64,000 nucleotides of DNA from a virus. The translations under genes and the position numbers were made by a program. The DNA lies in IMG/VR virus record IMGVR_UViG_3300033233_000004, positions 107,837 through 171,836 of that record; one strand, 5' to 3'. Positions 16,533 through 24,174 of the stretch are shown piece by piece (position 1 is the stretch's first letter; every line of letters begins with the position of its first letter). The notes beneath the pieces were generated by a model. That model saw nothing but the letters and a program-made list of their open reading frames with translations. It searched no databases and was not told the DNA's origin.

Positions 16533-17039
16533 TTACATAAAAATAAATGCTATAACGAATGACACAATCAAACCAATTGCTGCTTGAATCAACAAGATTC
16601 TTCCAAAAATAGGTGTCACTCTTGTTATCTTTGGTGAAATCTTCTTAAATATGAAATTGTATGCCTGTAAAAATAATCCAACCAATGTCCACGATGCCCA
16701 TACAACTTCGTTTCCCAATACTTCCAACATAAATGCAAATTTATGATTGTACCAATTGAATATGTAGCAGAACAGATAGTAAAGCAAATCTGCCAACCAT
16801 ACATCCCACATGAAAAGAAACAAAATTGCAGGAACCCAACTAAACTGCCACCAAAGTACTGTTGTAAGAAGTATCTGAAAAATGGTTTGATAGATTCGAT
16901 ATTCATTAACTTCCCATTTAAAAAATGTAACCATAATATTATTTCGCCCAAGTTTGTTATACCCTATATAATCAAATAAGGCAAACACAAACAATGCTGC
17001 AAAAGCTATTAACCATATAATAATCCATGAAAACATCAT
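16533..17039 (-). CDS. Multi-pass membrane protein
   Basis: Start set at the ATG of MMFSWIIIWLIAFAALFVFA with an AAGGAAGG site; longer frames run into the tRNA-Lys gene. The 168-residue protein has about five hydrophobic segments with Trp-rich interfaces (TTVLWWQFSWVPAILFLFMW). No transport or enzyme motif recognised. It lies between tRNA genes and may be co-transcribed with them. Confidence 0.75.
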   Translation of the reverse strand: MMFSWIIIWLIAFAALFVFALFDYIGYNKLGRNNIMVTFFKWEVNEYRIYQTIFQILLTTVLWWQFSWVPAILFLFMWDVWLADLLYYLFCYIFNWYNHKFAFMLEVLGNEVVWASWTLVGLFLQAYNFIFKKISPKITRVTPIFGRILLIQAAIGLIVSFVIAFIFM

Positions 17040-17053
17040 AGTACCTTCCTTTT

Positions 17054-17129
17054 TGGTGCATCCAGTAGGAGTCGAACCTACAACCTTTCGATTAAGAATC
17101 GAAAGCTCTACCAATTGAGCTATGGATAC
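17054..17129 (-). tRNA. tRNA-Lys(CTT), CCA encoded
   Basis: Acceptor GTATCCA/TGGATGC, anticodon arm TTCGA-TTCTTAA-TCGAA, T arm GTAGG/CCTAC, followed by A-CCA. Confidence 0.93.
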
Positions 17130-17156
17130 GTATTTTTAAATTCGAACTGTATTTTG

Positions 17157-17228
17157 TGCCGCCACTCAGAATCGAACTGAGGCCTCGCTGCTTAAAAGGC
17201 AGGTGAGCTACCATTACCCCATGGGGGC
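17157..17228 (-). tRNA. tRNA-Lys(TTT)
   Basis: Acceptor GCCCCCA/TGGCGGC with one C-C mismatch, anticodon loop CTTTTAA on a CTGC/GCAG stem, T arm CTCAG/CTGAG. No encoded CCA. Confidence 0.85.
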
Positions 17229-17270
17229 GATTTTATTTCATCCCATAAGGCGTTTCATCAATTGGTGAAA

Positions 17271-17753
17271 CTACTCATTAGGTGAAACTTCAAACGGAGA
17301 CTCCTGTTTAAGAGCCTCAGTCTGTTTAGAACGTAATTCATCAAGTTCCTGTTTGGATTCTATAACTTCTTGTTTCATTGCTTCTACAAGAGTATCCACA
17401 AGTGTAGGAGTTAATGCAACAGACTGACCAGATACTTCCGTATTTCGTTCTTGTTCATCCTTAACAAACTTATAACACGAAGACAGATTTTTCTTGATTA
17501 ACTTGGCATTATTCAAATCAGCACGAATATAACTTTCTATCTTTCCATTGAATAAATATTGTGCTTTAGCACCGTCCATTCCATTCCATATATATCGAAC
17601 AGAACCATCATTGAAAAATAATGCTAATTCAAATGCAACAGTACCTTCTGGAAGATTCAGAGCTTTAATATCTTCATTGATATCCGGTCTATTAACCAAA
17701 CCCATTTCTGCATTAATTTCTTCTGCTGATTTTGTTACTGTATTTTCTTCCAT
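17271..17753 (-). CDS. Acidic protein of unknown function
   Basis: A 160-residue acidic protein with a beta-rich central part (GTVAFELALFFNDGSVRYIW) and a helical Gln/Glu/Lys-rich C-terminus that may form a coiled coil. No recognised domain. Flanked by tRNA-Lys and tRNA-Ser genes. Confidence 0.65.
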   Translation of the reverse strand: MEENTVTKSAEEINAEMGLVNRPDINEDIKALNLPEGTVAFELALFFNDGSVRYIWNGMDGAKAQYLFNGKIESYIRADLNNAKLIKKNLSSCYKFVKDEQERNTEVSGQSVALTPTLVDTLVEAMKQEVIESKQELDELRSKQTEALKQESPFEVSPNE

Positions 17754-17849
17754 GATATCCTCTTTGTGTCTGGATATGTCTTGATACTTATGAATTGATT
17801 AAATACTGTCTATTTTCTGGACATTTATCTGGACATAATGTCCAAATTG

Positions 17850-17932
17850 CAGATAGTACGAGACTTGAACTCGTAATCCCAATTAAGGACACCAATATTC
17901 CAAATTGGCTCTTTTCCATTCAGTTACTCTTT
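17850..17932 (-). tRNA. tRNA-Ser(GGA), possibly degenerate
   Basis: Anticodon arm CCAAT-TTGGAAT-ATTGG, long variable arm, T arm ACGAG/CTCGT. The acceptor stem AAAGAGT/ACTATCT has two mismatches, and the 5' end overlaps the stop region of the HNH gene. Confidence 0.65.
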
Positions 17933-18385
17933 ATTTACATTAGTTGTTGCTCCCCATCCACGAGCTTGTCTATATGCAGTTGTGTCTTGTTCTGGATGAA
18001 GGCTACGAAAATTTCTTTTGTTTATTATTTTACAAAGTTTACATATTCTGCTGTTTCTGTTTGGTGGTATATAAGTATTGTCTTTATCATATGCATGTCC
18101 TTTTGGACAATGTGTTTTATTGGTTCGAGGTTCTCCAACATTACACGCTAAATGACTGAAAGCTATATTACTTAAATCCCAAAATAATTTGGGGTCATTA
18201 TTTAACCATGCAGTCTTATGCTCAATCGACAAGTCTTCTACAAATTCTATACAGCGATTACATCTATAACAAATATTCTCGTTATGAAGAATAAGCAAAT
18301 GAAAGATAATCATTTTACGTAAACGTCCATTTGCCGTTCCAAATGGCATACCTAACTGTGCAGTTTTAATTGCATTAGAGTTCAT
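17924..18385 (-). CDS. HNH endonuclease-like protein
   Basis: A 153-residue protein with an HNH-type core: CYRCNRCIEF, LSIEHKTAWLNND and ALSNIAFSHLACN-like spacing (IEH...N...SHLACN), then a second Cys/His set (HCPKGHAYDKDNTYI...CKLCK). This matches free-standing phage homing endonucleases. It sits between two tRNA-Ser genes and its 3' end overlaps one of them, consistent with insertion as a mobile gene. Confidence 0.78.
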   Translation of the reverse strand: MNSNAIKTAQLGMPFGTANGRLRKMIIFHLLILHNENICYRCNRCIEFVEDLSIEHKTAWLNNDPKLFWDLSNIAFSHLACNVGEPRTNKTHCPKGHAYDKDNTYIPPNRNSRICKLCKIINKRNFRSLHPEQDTTAYRQARGWGATTNVNKE

Positions 18386-18417
18386 TTTAAGTCCTTTGAC
18401 ATTATGAACAAATAGAG

Positions 18418-18506
18418 CGGAGAGGTAGGGACTCGAACCCTATTGGGAGCTTTCGCCCCCCACGGTTTAGCAGACCGTTGCGACGCACCATCTTCGCCGC
18501 CTCTCC
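18418..18506 (-). tRNA. tRNA-Ser(GCT)
   Basis: Perfect acceptor GGAGAGG/CCTCTCC, anticodon arm ACGGT-CTGCTAA-ACCGT, long variable arm GGGGGGCGAAAGCTCCC, T arm TAGGG/CCCTA, discriminator G. Confidence 0.94.
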
Positions 18507-18559
18507 ATGCAAGTTTTCAAATAATGTCAATACTTAGGAGACCTTGCAACCCATACGAA

Positions 18560-18868
18560 CTAATTCAACATTTCCATCCGTTTCACAGATAATAACATTC
18601 TTACAGTAAATACATTGGCTTCATCTTCCATATCATGACATTCACAAACAGGAAAGAAGACCAATCTTGAAGTACCATCACCACGAGACCCAAATCCAAG
18701 AGCAGCCTCATCACCATCTGGAAGAATTACACCCCAATTATTAGTCGATGCTGTACAAATCCAGCAAGATGCATAACTGTTCTTTAATGAAGCAATCTTA
18801 TTTTTGATAGCTTTGCTGAATTCTTCTATAGTTGGTATATTCATACAGTTTTCGCCAATCCTGTTCAT
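18560..18868 (-). CDS. Small protein of unknown function
   Basis: A 102-residue protein (MNRIGENCMNIPTIEEFSKA) with Cys pairs CWICTA and VCECHD that could bind metal, and a DGDEAALGFGSRGDGTSRLV loop. No family recognised. Confidence 0.6.
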   Translation of the reverse strand: MNRIGENCMNIPTIEEFSKAIKNKIASLKNSYASCWICTASTNNWGVILPDGDEAALGFGSRGDGTSRLVFFPVCECHDMEDEANVFTVRMLLSVKRMEMLN

Positions 18869-19037
18869 TATTTATCTCTGTTCACAAAAAATGAACATAT
18901 CAAAAAATGAACACAATGAGCTTACGCCAACTTCTGCTTTAGGTCATGATTTCTCTTGCGGCCTGTACCCGCCTTCATCGGTAAAGAATGCGTCTACCTC
19001 TGGCTGTTTCAGTTGCACACATACTGGTGGTACTATC

Positions 19038-19072
19038 GAACTGACCGTAGCTTTCAGGGCTACGACCAGTTC
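19038..19072. repeat. Long imperfect hairpin in a gene-poor block
   Basis: GAACTG-CAGTTC and CGTAGC-GCTACG pair with a symmetric two-base internal loop. It lies in a 230-base block (18890-19118) that is richer in G+C than its surroundings and holds no credible gene. Confidence 0.55.
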
Positions 19073-19118
19073 TCCCGCTCATTCTTAGTGTGGTCGGACG
19101 TTTCTCTCATCCCTATTC

Positions 19119-19358
19119 CTACAGGGATAGAGCCATGACTTCTCTGTTGTGTTTCATTTCATACTTCTCGTTCAAACAATACAAACACATTTGTTGCGTT
19201 GCATAACCGTTATCCAATTCATATCTCTTTGTTTCAACATATGCATGATGTTTGAATATATGACACAGTATTGCTCTACCGAGAGGTTTCAACGAACCTA
19301 CATATATCACTATCCTCGGAAAAAGATACGGAATTCGTATGACAATTGGATTTTTCAT
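19119..19358 (-). CDS. Small hypothetical protein
   Basis: Seventy-nine residues beginning MKNPIVIRIPYLFPRIVIYV, immediately after the 3' end of tRNA-Gly(GCC). It has an MCLYCLNEKYEMKHN tail that could be a metal site. No ribosome site is visible because the upstream sequence is the tRNA, so this is tentative. Confidence 0.4.
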   Translation of the reverse strand: MKNPIVIRIPYLFPRIVIYVGSLKPLGRAILCHIFKHHAYVETKRYELDNGYATQQMCLYCLNEKYEMKHNREVMALSL

Positions 19359-19360
19359 TG

Positions 19361-19433
19361 TGTAGGTGAAGAGATTCGAACTCTCACGCCAGCGTTGGCA
19401 ACGCCGTATGCTAACCATTAACATCACACCTAC
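19361..19433 (-). tRNA. tRNA-Gly(GCC)
   Basis: Acceptor GTAGGTG/CACCTAC... (CACCTAC at the 3' side), anticodon arm CGGCG-TTGCCAA-CGCTG, T arm GAGAG/CTCTT. Confidence 0.9.
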
Positions 19434-19474
19434 AAAAACTTAGCTGTCTCATATTGCTCTATCGTGCGACATTC

Positions 19475-19516
19475 AACCCATACGAATCTTAATAGGCACT
19501 CCTATCCGAATGGGTT
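19475..19516 (-). repeat. Inverted repeat between tRNA-Gly and tRNA-Arg
   Basis: AACCCAT/ATGGGTT encloses an inner ATAGG/CCTAT hairpin. No T loop or anticodon arm. One of a series of such elements in tRNA spacers. Confidence 0.5.
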
Positions 19517-19518
19517 TG

Positions 19519-19593
19519 TAGCCTCAGAAGGAGTTGAACCCTCAAATCTCTGCGTTCGAAGCGCAGCATGTTATCCAGTTACACCATGAGGCC
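19519..19593 (-). tRNA. tRNA-Arg(TCG)
   Basis: Acceptor GGCCTCA/TGAGGCT, anticodon arm CTGCG-CTTCGAA-CGCAG, T arm GAGGG/CCTTC, discriminator A. Confidence 0.9.
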
Positions 19594-19687
19594 AAAATGA
19601 ATCTTTTACAGTTCGACCAACATCAAGGTCAAAGTCGAGTTCAAAATAGAAGCAACTTACGTTACCTTGTATTTAACAAGTTCCACC

Positions 19688-19770
19688 GACAGAAAGCGTT
19701 TGGTAGTAAGTAAGGGAGACTATTATCGACTGGCGGTGCCATAACCGTTAGTCCAGTTGATGCTTTCGTC
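19688..19770 (-). ncRNA. Possible structured RNA between tRNA genes
   Basis: Nested pairings GAAAGC/GCTTTC, ACTGG/CCAGT and CGGT/ACCG fold the segment into a compact multi-helix shape. It has no T loop. The rest of the 19594-19803 gap holds nothing I can assign. Confidence 0.3.
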
Positions 19771-19803
19771 TTCTTCTTTATGGCAAGTACTCCTATTTTT
19801 TTG

Positions 19804-19874
19804 AGCGGGTAGTGGTAGTTGAAACCACGTCCGATGGTTGGAAGCCACCTATAATACCGTTATACGATACCCGC
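19804..19874 (-). tRNA. tRNA-Gly(TCC)
   Basis: Acceptor GCGGGTA/TACCCGC, anticodon arm GGTGG-CTTCCAA-CCATC, T arm GTGGT/ACCAC, discriminator U as usual for Gly. Confidence 0.9.
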
Positions 19875-19875
19875 A

Positions 19876-20130
19876 TTATTCTTTATCCCAAAAATTCACA
19901 TTAGAAAAATCGTGTGGTAAACCTAATGAATCTTCTAATTTATTCAATTGATAATTTTGATAATCTAATTGCTGTTGTTGAAGCTTGTATAGAGACTCAT
20001 ATTGCATACGTTGAGCTTTTGCTGTTACATATGTTCCATGTTCTTTAACAAGAGAGTTTAATTCAATACAGAACCAAAGAAGTGCAGTAACTAATAAAAG
20101 AGTCATTACTACTTTTATAACATTCATCAT
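19876..20130 (-). CDS. Membrane-anchored coiled-coil protein
   Basis: An 84-residue protein with an N-terminal transmembrane helix (VVMTLLLVTALLWFCIELNS) and a Gln-rich helical tail (YKLQQQQLDYQNYQLNKLED), a spanin-like or holin-accessory layout, but nothing specific supports lysis. Located between tRNA genes. Confidence 0.6.
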   Translation of the reverse strand: MMNVIKVVMTLLLVTALLWFCIELNSLVKEHGTYVTAKAQRMQYESLYKLQQQQLDYQNYQLNKLEDSLGLPHDFSNVNFWDKE

Positions 20131-20189
20131 GCAACCTTATTTGATTGTTTTCTCTGAAAATCAACCATTAAAGGTTGATTATAACTTTG

Positions 20190-20263
20190 TACCCATGGCG
20201 AGACTCGAACTCGCATCGACGTAGGGTTTAAGCCTACCGAATATGCCATTCTTCTACATGGGC
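20190..20263 (-). tRNA. tRNA-Leu(TAA), short variable arm
   Basis: Acceptor GCCCATG/CATGGGT, anticodon arm GTAGG-CTTAAAC-CCTAC, T arm GCGAG/CTCGC. Unlike other Leu tRNAs here it has a short variable region. A promoter lies directly at its 5' end. Confidence 0.78.
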
Positions 20264-20265
20264 AT

Positions 20266-20294
20266 AATGTACACAAACGAAAATCAAAAGTCAA
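20266..20294 (-). promoter_or_regulatory. Promoter reading into tRNA-Leu(TAA)
   Basis: TTGACT, 17 bases, TACATT. The -10 box ends only 3 bases before the mature tRNA 5' end, so transcription should begin at or just inside the tRNA. Confidence 0.75.
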
Positions 20295-20321
20295 GAGAAA
20301 TCTAAATAAAAATAGAGTTGC

Positions 20322-20343
20322 TGGCAGGATTCGATACCTGCCA
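20322..20343 (-). terminator. Hairpin resembling a tRNA T arm after the methyltransferase gene
   Basis: TGGCAGG/CCTGCCA around TATCGAAT, then CAACTCTATTTTTATTT. It looks like the T arm of a lost tRNA reused as a terminator for the MT-A70 gene. Confidence 0.55.
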
Positions 20344-20346
20344 TTG

Positions 20347-20901
20347 TTATACGCCATGCGTTGCGGCAACTTCCAGCTGCACATCGCTGGCAATCTCGTT
20401 TCCCCATGTATCCCACCCGTCAACTCTTCGACGGGCGAACAATTCAACGCGAGGATTCAATCCTTTCGTCGCTCGTTCAATTAACTGGCGAAATTCTTCT
20501 GGCTTCTCACTGTGTCGCAATGCTTTCAACTGGAGAAAATTCGGTTCTTGACATCTAAAAGCCTTCACACGCCCACGTACACCAACAAGGATATGCTCTG
20601 TTTGTCCTCTGAACCAATAGCCCATTCCGAGACTCATTATCTTGCGCCACGTCAGCATTGTCTTGAAGGAATATCCCCACGCCCTGAGAACTTGAAACCC
20701 TTCTTCCATCATCGGAACGGTTACCCAAAGAAAAAGCACACTGTTGTTATCAGCAATTTCGCGCACGTTCAATCGACAAATTTCATCAACAGTCATTGTC
20801 TTGTATTGGTATTCTGCCCCGCTTTGCATAGACTCACCCGTTTTCTTGTTTCGATATGTCCACGGGGGGTCTGCATATATTATCTGATATCGTTTTTCCA
20901 T
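20347..20901 (-). CDS. MT-A70-type adenine methyltransferase
   Basis: A 184-residue protein with YADPPWTYRNKKTG (DPPW catalytic motif), LFLWVTVPMMEEGFQVLRAW and RGQTEHILVGVRG, the signature of MT-A70-like N6-adenine methyltransferases. Phage members modify DNA adenines. It is the first gene of a short region (20.3-22.1 kb) whose genes look slightly more GC-rich than neighbours and may have been acquired together. Confidence 0.88.
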   Translation of the reverse strand: MEKRYQIIYADPPWTYRNKKTGESMQSGAEYQYKTMTVDEICRLNVREIADNNSVLFLWVTVPMMEEGFQVLRAWGYSFKTMLTWRKIMSLGMGYWFRGQTEHILVGVRGRVKAFRCQEPNFLQLKALRHSEKPEEFRQLIERATKGLNPRVELFARRRVDGWDTWGNEIASDVQLEVAATHGV

Positions 20902-21025
20902 TGCTCAAATCGTTGCCGCAAAACACGCACGGCGTATAACAAGCGGGTTAACGCAAGCCCTACCCAAATTGGTTTTGAAAAGCATCGTCTGGCAAGCCCT
21001 TCGCCTGCTCCAACCCGACTGGACG

Positions 21026-21289
21026 TTAGCCGCCATTTCGCTTACGCACATTTTCTTTACGCCAAAGTGCAAGCCCTGATCGTCCAGCAAGTTTGTCAAC
21101 AACCGTAAATGCACCACGTATAAATTGACGACGTTCTTCTTCTGTTGCAAACCCGTGATGTTTTGGGAAATCGGCTGGTATAGCCCAGCAGTTAAGTTTA
21201 GTCCACCACCGTGCCAACCGAGCGCGCAAACGGCGGCTCACAATCGTGCTTACGTCGCTCACTCTTTTAGATTTCTTCATAGAATTCAC
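21026..21289 (-). CDS. Small basic protein
   Basis: An 87-residue frame, possibly starting at a GTG or at the ATG of MKKSKRVSDVSTIVSRRLRA, with an AAAGG site. Arg/Trp-rich N-terminus (RARLARWWTKLNCW) and EEERRQFIRGAFTVVDKLAG. Function unknown. Confidence 0.55.
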   Translation of the reverse strand: MNSMKKSKRVSDVSTIVSRRLRARLARWWTKLNCWAIPADFPKHHGFATEEERRQFIRGAFTVVDKLAGRSGLALWRKENVRKRNGG

Positions 21290-21350
21290 TCAACACCTTT
21301 CTCATTCATAAAAAGCGTGGAGTTCGGTGTGTGCATTGTTGGCGCACACG

Positions 21351-21641
21351 TTAACTGCAAGGTGGCGGTGGAAGTGGCATCCAATGCGTTATATTGAACG
21401 CAAACTCCGTTCCTTCCCATTCGCAATTATGGCTTATTCCTTCTCTTGTTTTCATTGTCATAAATGATGATAAGTAACCAACCCTAATATCTTTCCTTTC
21501 CTCTCCCGTATGCGTTTTCCAATCATCAAACAATAGAACTTCTTTTCCTAATTCAGGTAGTTTGTCAACCACCGCTACCCAGTTAACACCACCTTGCTGC
21601 AATGCGGGTTTCTTCTTACTTTTTGAGTTTGTAGTTTTCAT
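21351..21641 (-). CDS. DUF551-like protein
   Basis: A 96-residue protein with WVAVVDKLPELGKEVLLFDD and an ITHWMPLPPPP ending, the N- and C-terminal signature of DUF551 proteins found in many phages. Function of the family is unknown. Confidence 0.75.
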   Translation of the reverse strand: MKTTNSKSKKKPALQQGGVNWVAVVDKLPELGKEVLLFDDWKTHTGEERKDIRVGYLSSFMTMKTREGISHNCEWEGTEFAFNITHWMPLPPPPCS

Positions 21642-21679
21642 ATTATTTTGTTTTTATAGTTAAGTTTTCCACTTCACAG

Positions 21680-21772
21680 TCAATCCTGCCAAGTTGTATC
21701 ATCAGGCCGTCTGTCTTTGATTTCGTGCCAAGCAATTAGTCGAATGAAATCAATCTGTGTAAAAGCGTCCAT
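21680..21772 (-). CDS. 30-residue peptide
   Basis: MDAFTQIDFIRLIAWHEIKD and ten more residues, preceded by AAAGGAGTGAGCA, a good ribosome site. Function unknown. Confidence 0.4.
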   Translation of the reverse strand: MDAFTQIDFIRLIAWHEIKDRRPDDTTWQD

Positions 21773-21855
21773 TGCTCACTCCTTTGATGTTTGAATTGTG
21801 TTCGCAACGTCGGACTTACGCCGTCACGCTGGTTGCCATGCGGTGCATTTTATAG

Positions 21856-22089
21856 TCACCGCTCGACAAGCGTATCGTGCAAATCTCGGTCTGGTTTCGG
21901 TACAACCTTTGCATTGCCGGGGACATATCCCCACCGAGTCCCACAGCAAAGGCATTCGTACTGTATTACACCGATCAGTGGCGTTCCCGGAGGATCACCA
22001 GTTCCAGCTATTCTTGAATAATCTGGAATGTATGAATCATCAACTCTCATCACGTATTTACAAACACATTCTCTATGGCTCATTTTCAT
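21856..22089 (-). CDS. Small zinc-ribbon-like protein
   Basis: Up to 77 residues (MKMSHRECVCKYVMRVDDSY) with CVC and CLCCGTRWGYVPG pairs that could bind one zinc ion. A GGGG site precedes the start. No known function. Confidence 0.5.
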   Translation of the reverse strand: MKMSHRECVCKYVMRVDDSYIPDYSRIAGTGDPPGTPLIGVIQYECLCCGTRWGYVPGNAKVVPKPDRDLHDTLVER

Positions 22090-22254
22090 TTTACCCCGCT
22101 CAAATTATTGTACGCACCGACAACTAACAATGCAAAAGTACGGCACTGGCCGAAAGGAACTTATCTCCTCGATTTACCACGCCCCGATAAGTGGATGACG
22201 TAGACAAGCATAAGGCACAATCTGCTTTAGCGTCTATCTTCCGCCACAGCACCT

Positions 22255-22330
22255 TGGTGCTCCCACTACGAATCGAACGCAGGTCTCTTGAGTGTAGGTC
22301 AAGCGTGATACACCACTCTACTATAGGAGC
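22255..22330 (-). tRNA. tRNA-Val(TAC), CCA encoded, C33
   Basis: Acceptor GCTCCTA/TGGGAGC, anticodon arm CTTGA-CCTACAC-TCAAG, T arm CTGCG/CGTAG, then A-CCA. Position 33 is C instead of the near-universal U. Confidence 0.88.
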
Positions 22331-22339
22331 AAAATTATG

Positions 22340-22411
22340 TACTCTCAAAAGGAATTGAACCTTCATCTTAGATTTAGGAAATCCATATCCTATCCATTGG
22401 ACGATGAGAGC
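22340..22411 (-). tRNA. tRNA-Arg(CCT)
   Basis: Acceptor GCTCTCA/TGAGAGT, anticodon arm TGGAT-TTCCTAA-ATCTA, T arm GAAGG/CCTTT. Confidence 0.87.
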
Positions 22412-22499
22412 AAATGCAATGGTCAGACGACTCCCGATAGCCTTATACAGATTCATCTTGCGACTGGTAGAAGCTACCCTTTAACGTTCGTATTAATAG

Positions 22500-22573
22500 T
22501 ACCCACGGTCAGACTCGAACTGACACTGTACGGCTTCTCGAACCGTTCCCTCTACCAATTGGGCTACGAAGGC
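22500..22573 (-). tRNA. tRNA with anticodon GAG (Leu?), C33
   Basis: T arm GTCAG/CTGAC and D arm are normal, and the acceptor GCCTTCG/CGTGGGT has one mismatch. The anticodon arm ACGGT-TCGAGAA-GCCGT gives GAG with C at position 33 but no long variable arm as expected for Leu. Identity is uncertain. Confidence 0.6.
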
Positions 22574-22628
22574 GGTACGAGTGATTTTAACGAAGATGAG
22601 TAAAATCAAATCCGCCAAACGGTCTTAG

Positions 22629-22702
22629 TACTACGTAGGAGCCTCGAACTCCTAATCTCCTGATTGAAAGTCAGGTGAGTTATCCATTTCCTCTAACGTA
22701 GC
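22629..22702 (-). tRNA. tRNA-Glu(TTC)
   Basis: Acceptor GCTACGT/ACGTAGT, anticodon arm CCTGA-CTTTCAA-TCAGG, T arm AGGAG/CTCCT. Confidence 0.9.
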
Positions 22703-22728
22703 ATTTAGTCGAATCTGAAAGTTCAACT

Positions 22729-22905
22729 CTATTCGTCGCCCTTTTTCGTACAAGTGCAGGGTGAATATCTTTTGCACTTGCAATTATTACATTGATGCTC
22801 TGGCTGTTTATTTGTTGAAGCCCGAAGTTGTCGAAGACCTTTATACTTAGTTGGGTCAAATGCTGTAACTACACCGCGCATATCTACTGTTGTTCCATTA
22901 TTCAT
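22729..22905 (-). CDS. 58-residue Cys-rich protein
   Basis: MNNGTTVDMRGVVTAFDPTK leads to a C-terminal cluster QCNNCKCKRYSPCTCTKKGD with five Cys, a likely zinc site. A GGAAAG site precedes the ATG. Function unknown. Confidence 0.55.
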   Translation of the reverse strand: MNNGTTVDMRGVVTAFDPTKYKGLRQLRASTNKQPEHQCNNCKCKRYSPCTCTKKGDE

Positions 22906-22970
22906 CGAGTTCTTTCCGTTTCATGTAACCGCATAATTCTCAGACTCTCGGATCGCCAATTGTCCCTCTG

Positions 22971-23075
22971 CTATCCGTCTGCTAATACTATTCCGTCCCT
23001 TGCCATCAAACGAAGTACTTCTTGCTGCCGAGCAGTGAGTATCACATAAGGATGGTTAATAGTCTTCACAGTCAT
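22971..23075 (-). CDS. Very short helix-turn-helix-like ORF
   Basis: Thirty-four codons starting inside the end of the upstream gene (coupled ATG). LTARQQEVLRLMARDGIV matches the start of a LuxR-type helix-turn-helix. It is too short to be a full domain and could be chance or a remnant. Confidence 0.3.
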   Translation of the reverse strand: MTVKTINHPYVILTARQQEVLRLMARDGIVLADG

Positions 23076-23307
23076 AACATCTGCACTCTGCACAATGCTT
23101 AACACCATGGTTGTGTTCGTCTGCCAGTTCAGCATCGTTACACCACGTACCACATTTCTCACATTCTACGACACTGTTCTCCGAAAGATAGTGCTCCAAC
23201 TCTTCGAGGTCAGAAAACGCCAATCCATACTTTTGGAGTATGTCAGCTATGCTTTGAGCAGTTCCTAACAAGTCGTCAGCAATCTTCGCTTTGAGTTCGA
23301 GTTCCAT
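23056..23307 (-). CDS. Small zinc-finger-like protein
   Basis: Start placed at MELELKAKIADDLLGTAQ, 5 bases after the upstream stop; a longer frame would overlap that gene by 80 bases. The 83-residue protein has a helical N-half and a C-terminal Cys/His cluster (CEKCGTWCNDAE, HCAECRCYDCED). Function unknown. Confidence 0.6.
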   Translation of the reverse strand: MELELKAKIADDLLGTAQSIADILQKYGLAFSDLEELEHYLSENSVVECEKCGTWCNDAELADEHNHGVKHCAECRCYDCEDY

Positions 23308-23311
23308 CAAC

Positions 23312-23821
23312 TTAGACCTTGATACATAGATAACTGAACCCGCTACCTTTTCTGTACATCTTGGTGATTTGACAACCACCAAAGACTCCATGCACCCATT
23401 TCATATATACATGTAAACGTTTGTTTGCTTGCCATGTGCCTGTTTTCCCGATACAAGGTCTTCCACTACGATTTCCTTCATATACAGAAATGTAGATGCA
23501 ACCACCAACCTTCACATGTCGTCTTGCCAACCAAAGCACTTCTGTAATACCAGTAGATGTCTCGATGACATTTAGAACATTACACAAAGTAACAGTGTCA
23601 TAGTCATATCGTTCGAGCATTCTGGCATTGTGGTCGGATGTTCTATTGTAGGGGTCATAGATGAAGTTCCCTACACTTCGTTCCGCCAAATATTTAGTTG
23701 CTTCCTCGAACTTTCCACCACCAATATCCAGATTGCTGGTATGTGGATACCAGTTTACTAACTTAAACACTGCTGGTATCTGCTTGATACAGGTTCGTGC
23801 TGAACGATGTATTGTATCCAT
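23312..23821 (-). CDS. SAM-dependent methyltransferase-like protein
   Basis: A 169-residue protein with motif I-like SNLDIGGGKFEEATKYL (residues 29-45), an acidic motif II region YDPYNR, and TVTLCNVLNVIETSTGITEV before a VKVGGCIYISVYEG strand, the order of a class I methyltransferase. Substrate unknown; nothing ties it to DNA or tRNA. Confidence 0.78.
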   Translation of the reverse strand: MDTIHRSARTCIKQIPAVFKLVNWYPHTSNLDIGGGKFEEATKYLAERSVGNFIYDPYNRTSDHNARMLERYDYDTVTLCNVLNVIETSTGITEVLWLARRHVKVGGCIYISVYEGNRSGRPCIGKTGTWQANKRLHVYMKWVHGVFGGCQITKMYRKGSGFSYLCIKV

Positions 23822-23835
23822 GGTATCTCCCTTTG

Positions 23836-23924
23836 TGCCCTAAGTGGGACTCGAACCCACAATCGTTTCTAATGTTTGCCGTAGGGTTTGAGCCTACCGA
23901 CTTTGCCAGTTTGTCTACAAGGGC
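23836..23924 (-). tRNA. tRNA-Leu(CAA)
   Basis: Anticodon arm GTAGG-CTCAAAC-CCTAC, long variable arm, T arm GTGGG/CCCAC, acceptor GCCCTTG/TTAGGGC with one mismatch. Confidence 0.88.
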
Positions 23925-23925
23925 G

Positions 23926-24099
23926 TTACTGTATGCATCCGATACTTGTATGTCTCTTCGTGTTATCGCATATCGCATATTGCGATATGCAAATGCTCGT
24001 TTGGACGGTTTCTTTGTCTTGTGGCTTCACAAGCTCTTTGCGATGCTTAAGAGCCAGATGAACCAATTGTCGTATCAAACTTCTGCTTGGCTTTTCCAT
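23926..24099 (-). CDS. Possible small protein between two tRNA genes
   Basis: MEKPSRSLIRQLVHLALKHR continues to 57 residues and ends at the tRNA-Leu(CAA) 5' flank. A GCATATCGCA/TGCGATATGC hairpin falls inside. Coding is uncertain because there is no ribosome site. Confidence 0.3.
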   Translation of the reverse strand: MEKPSRSLIRQLVHLALKHRKELVKPQDKETVQTSICISQYAICDNTKRHTSIGCIQ

Positions 24100-24100
24100 G

Positions 24101-24174
24101 TACCACATAAGGGCCTCGAACCCTTAATCTTCTGCTTGAGAGGCAGATGTGTTAGCCTATTCCACTAATGTGGC
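24101..24174 (-). tRNA. tRNA-Glu(CTC)
   Basis: Acceptor GCCACAT/ATGTGGT, anticodon arm TCTGC-CTCTCAA-GCAGA, T arm AAGGG/CCCTT. Confidence 0.9.

Noticed and set aside
22124-22456. Minus-strand frame across tRNA-Val and tRNA-Arg(CCT)
   Set aside because: It overlaps two complete tRNA genes and has no ribosome site.
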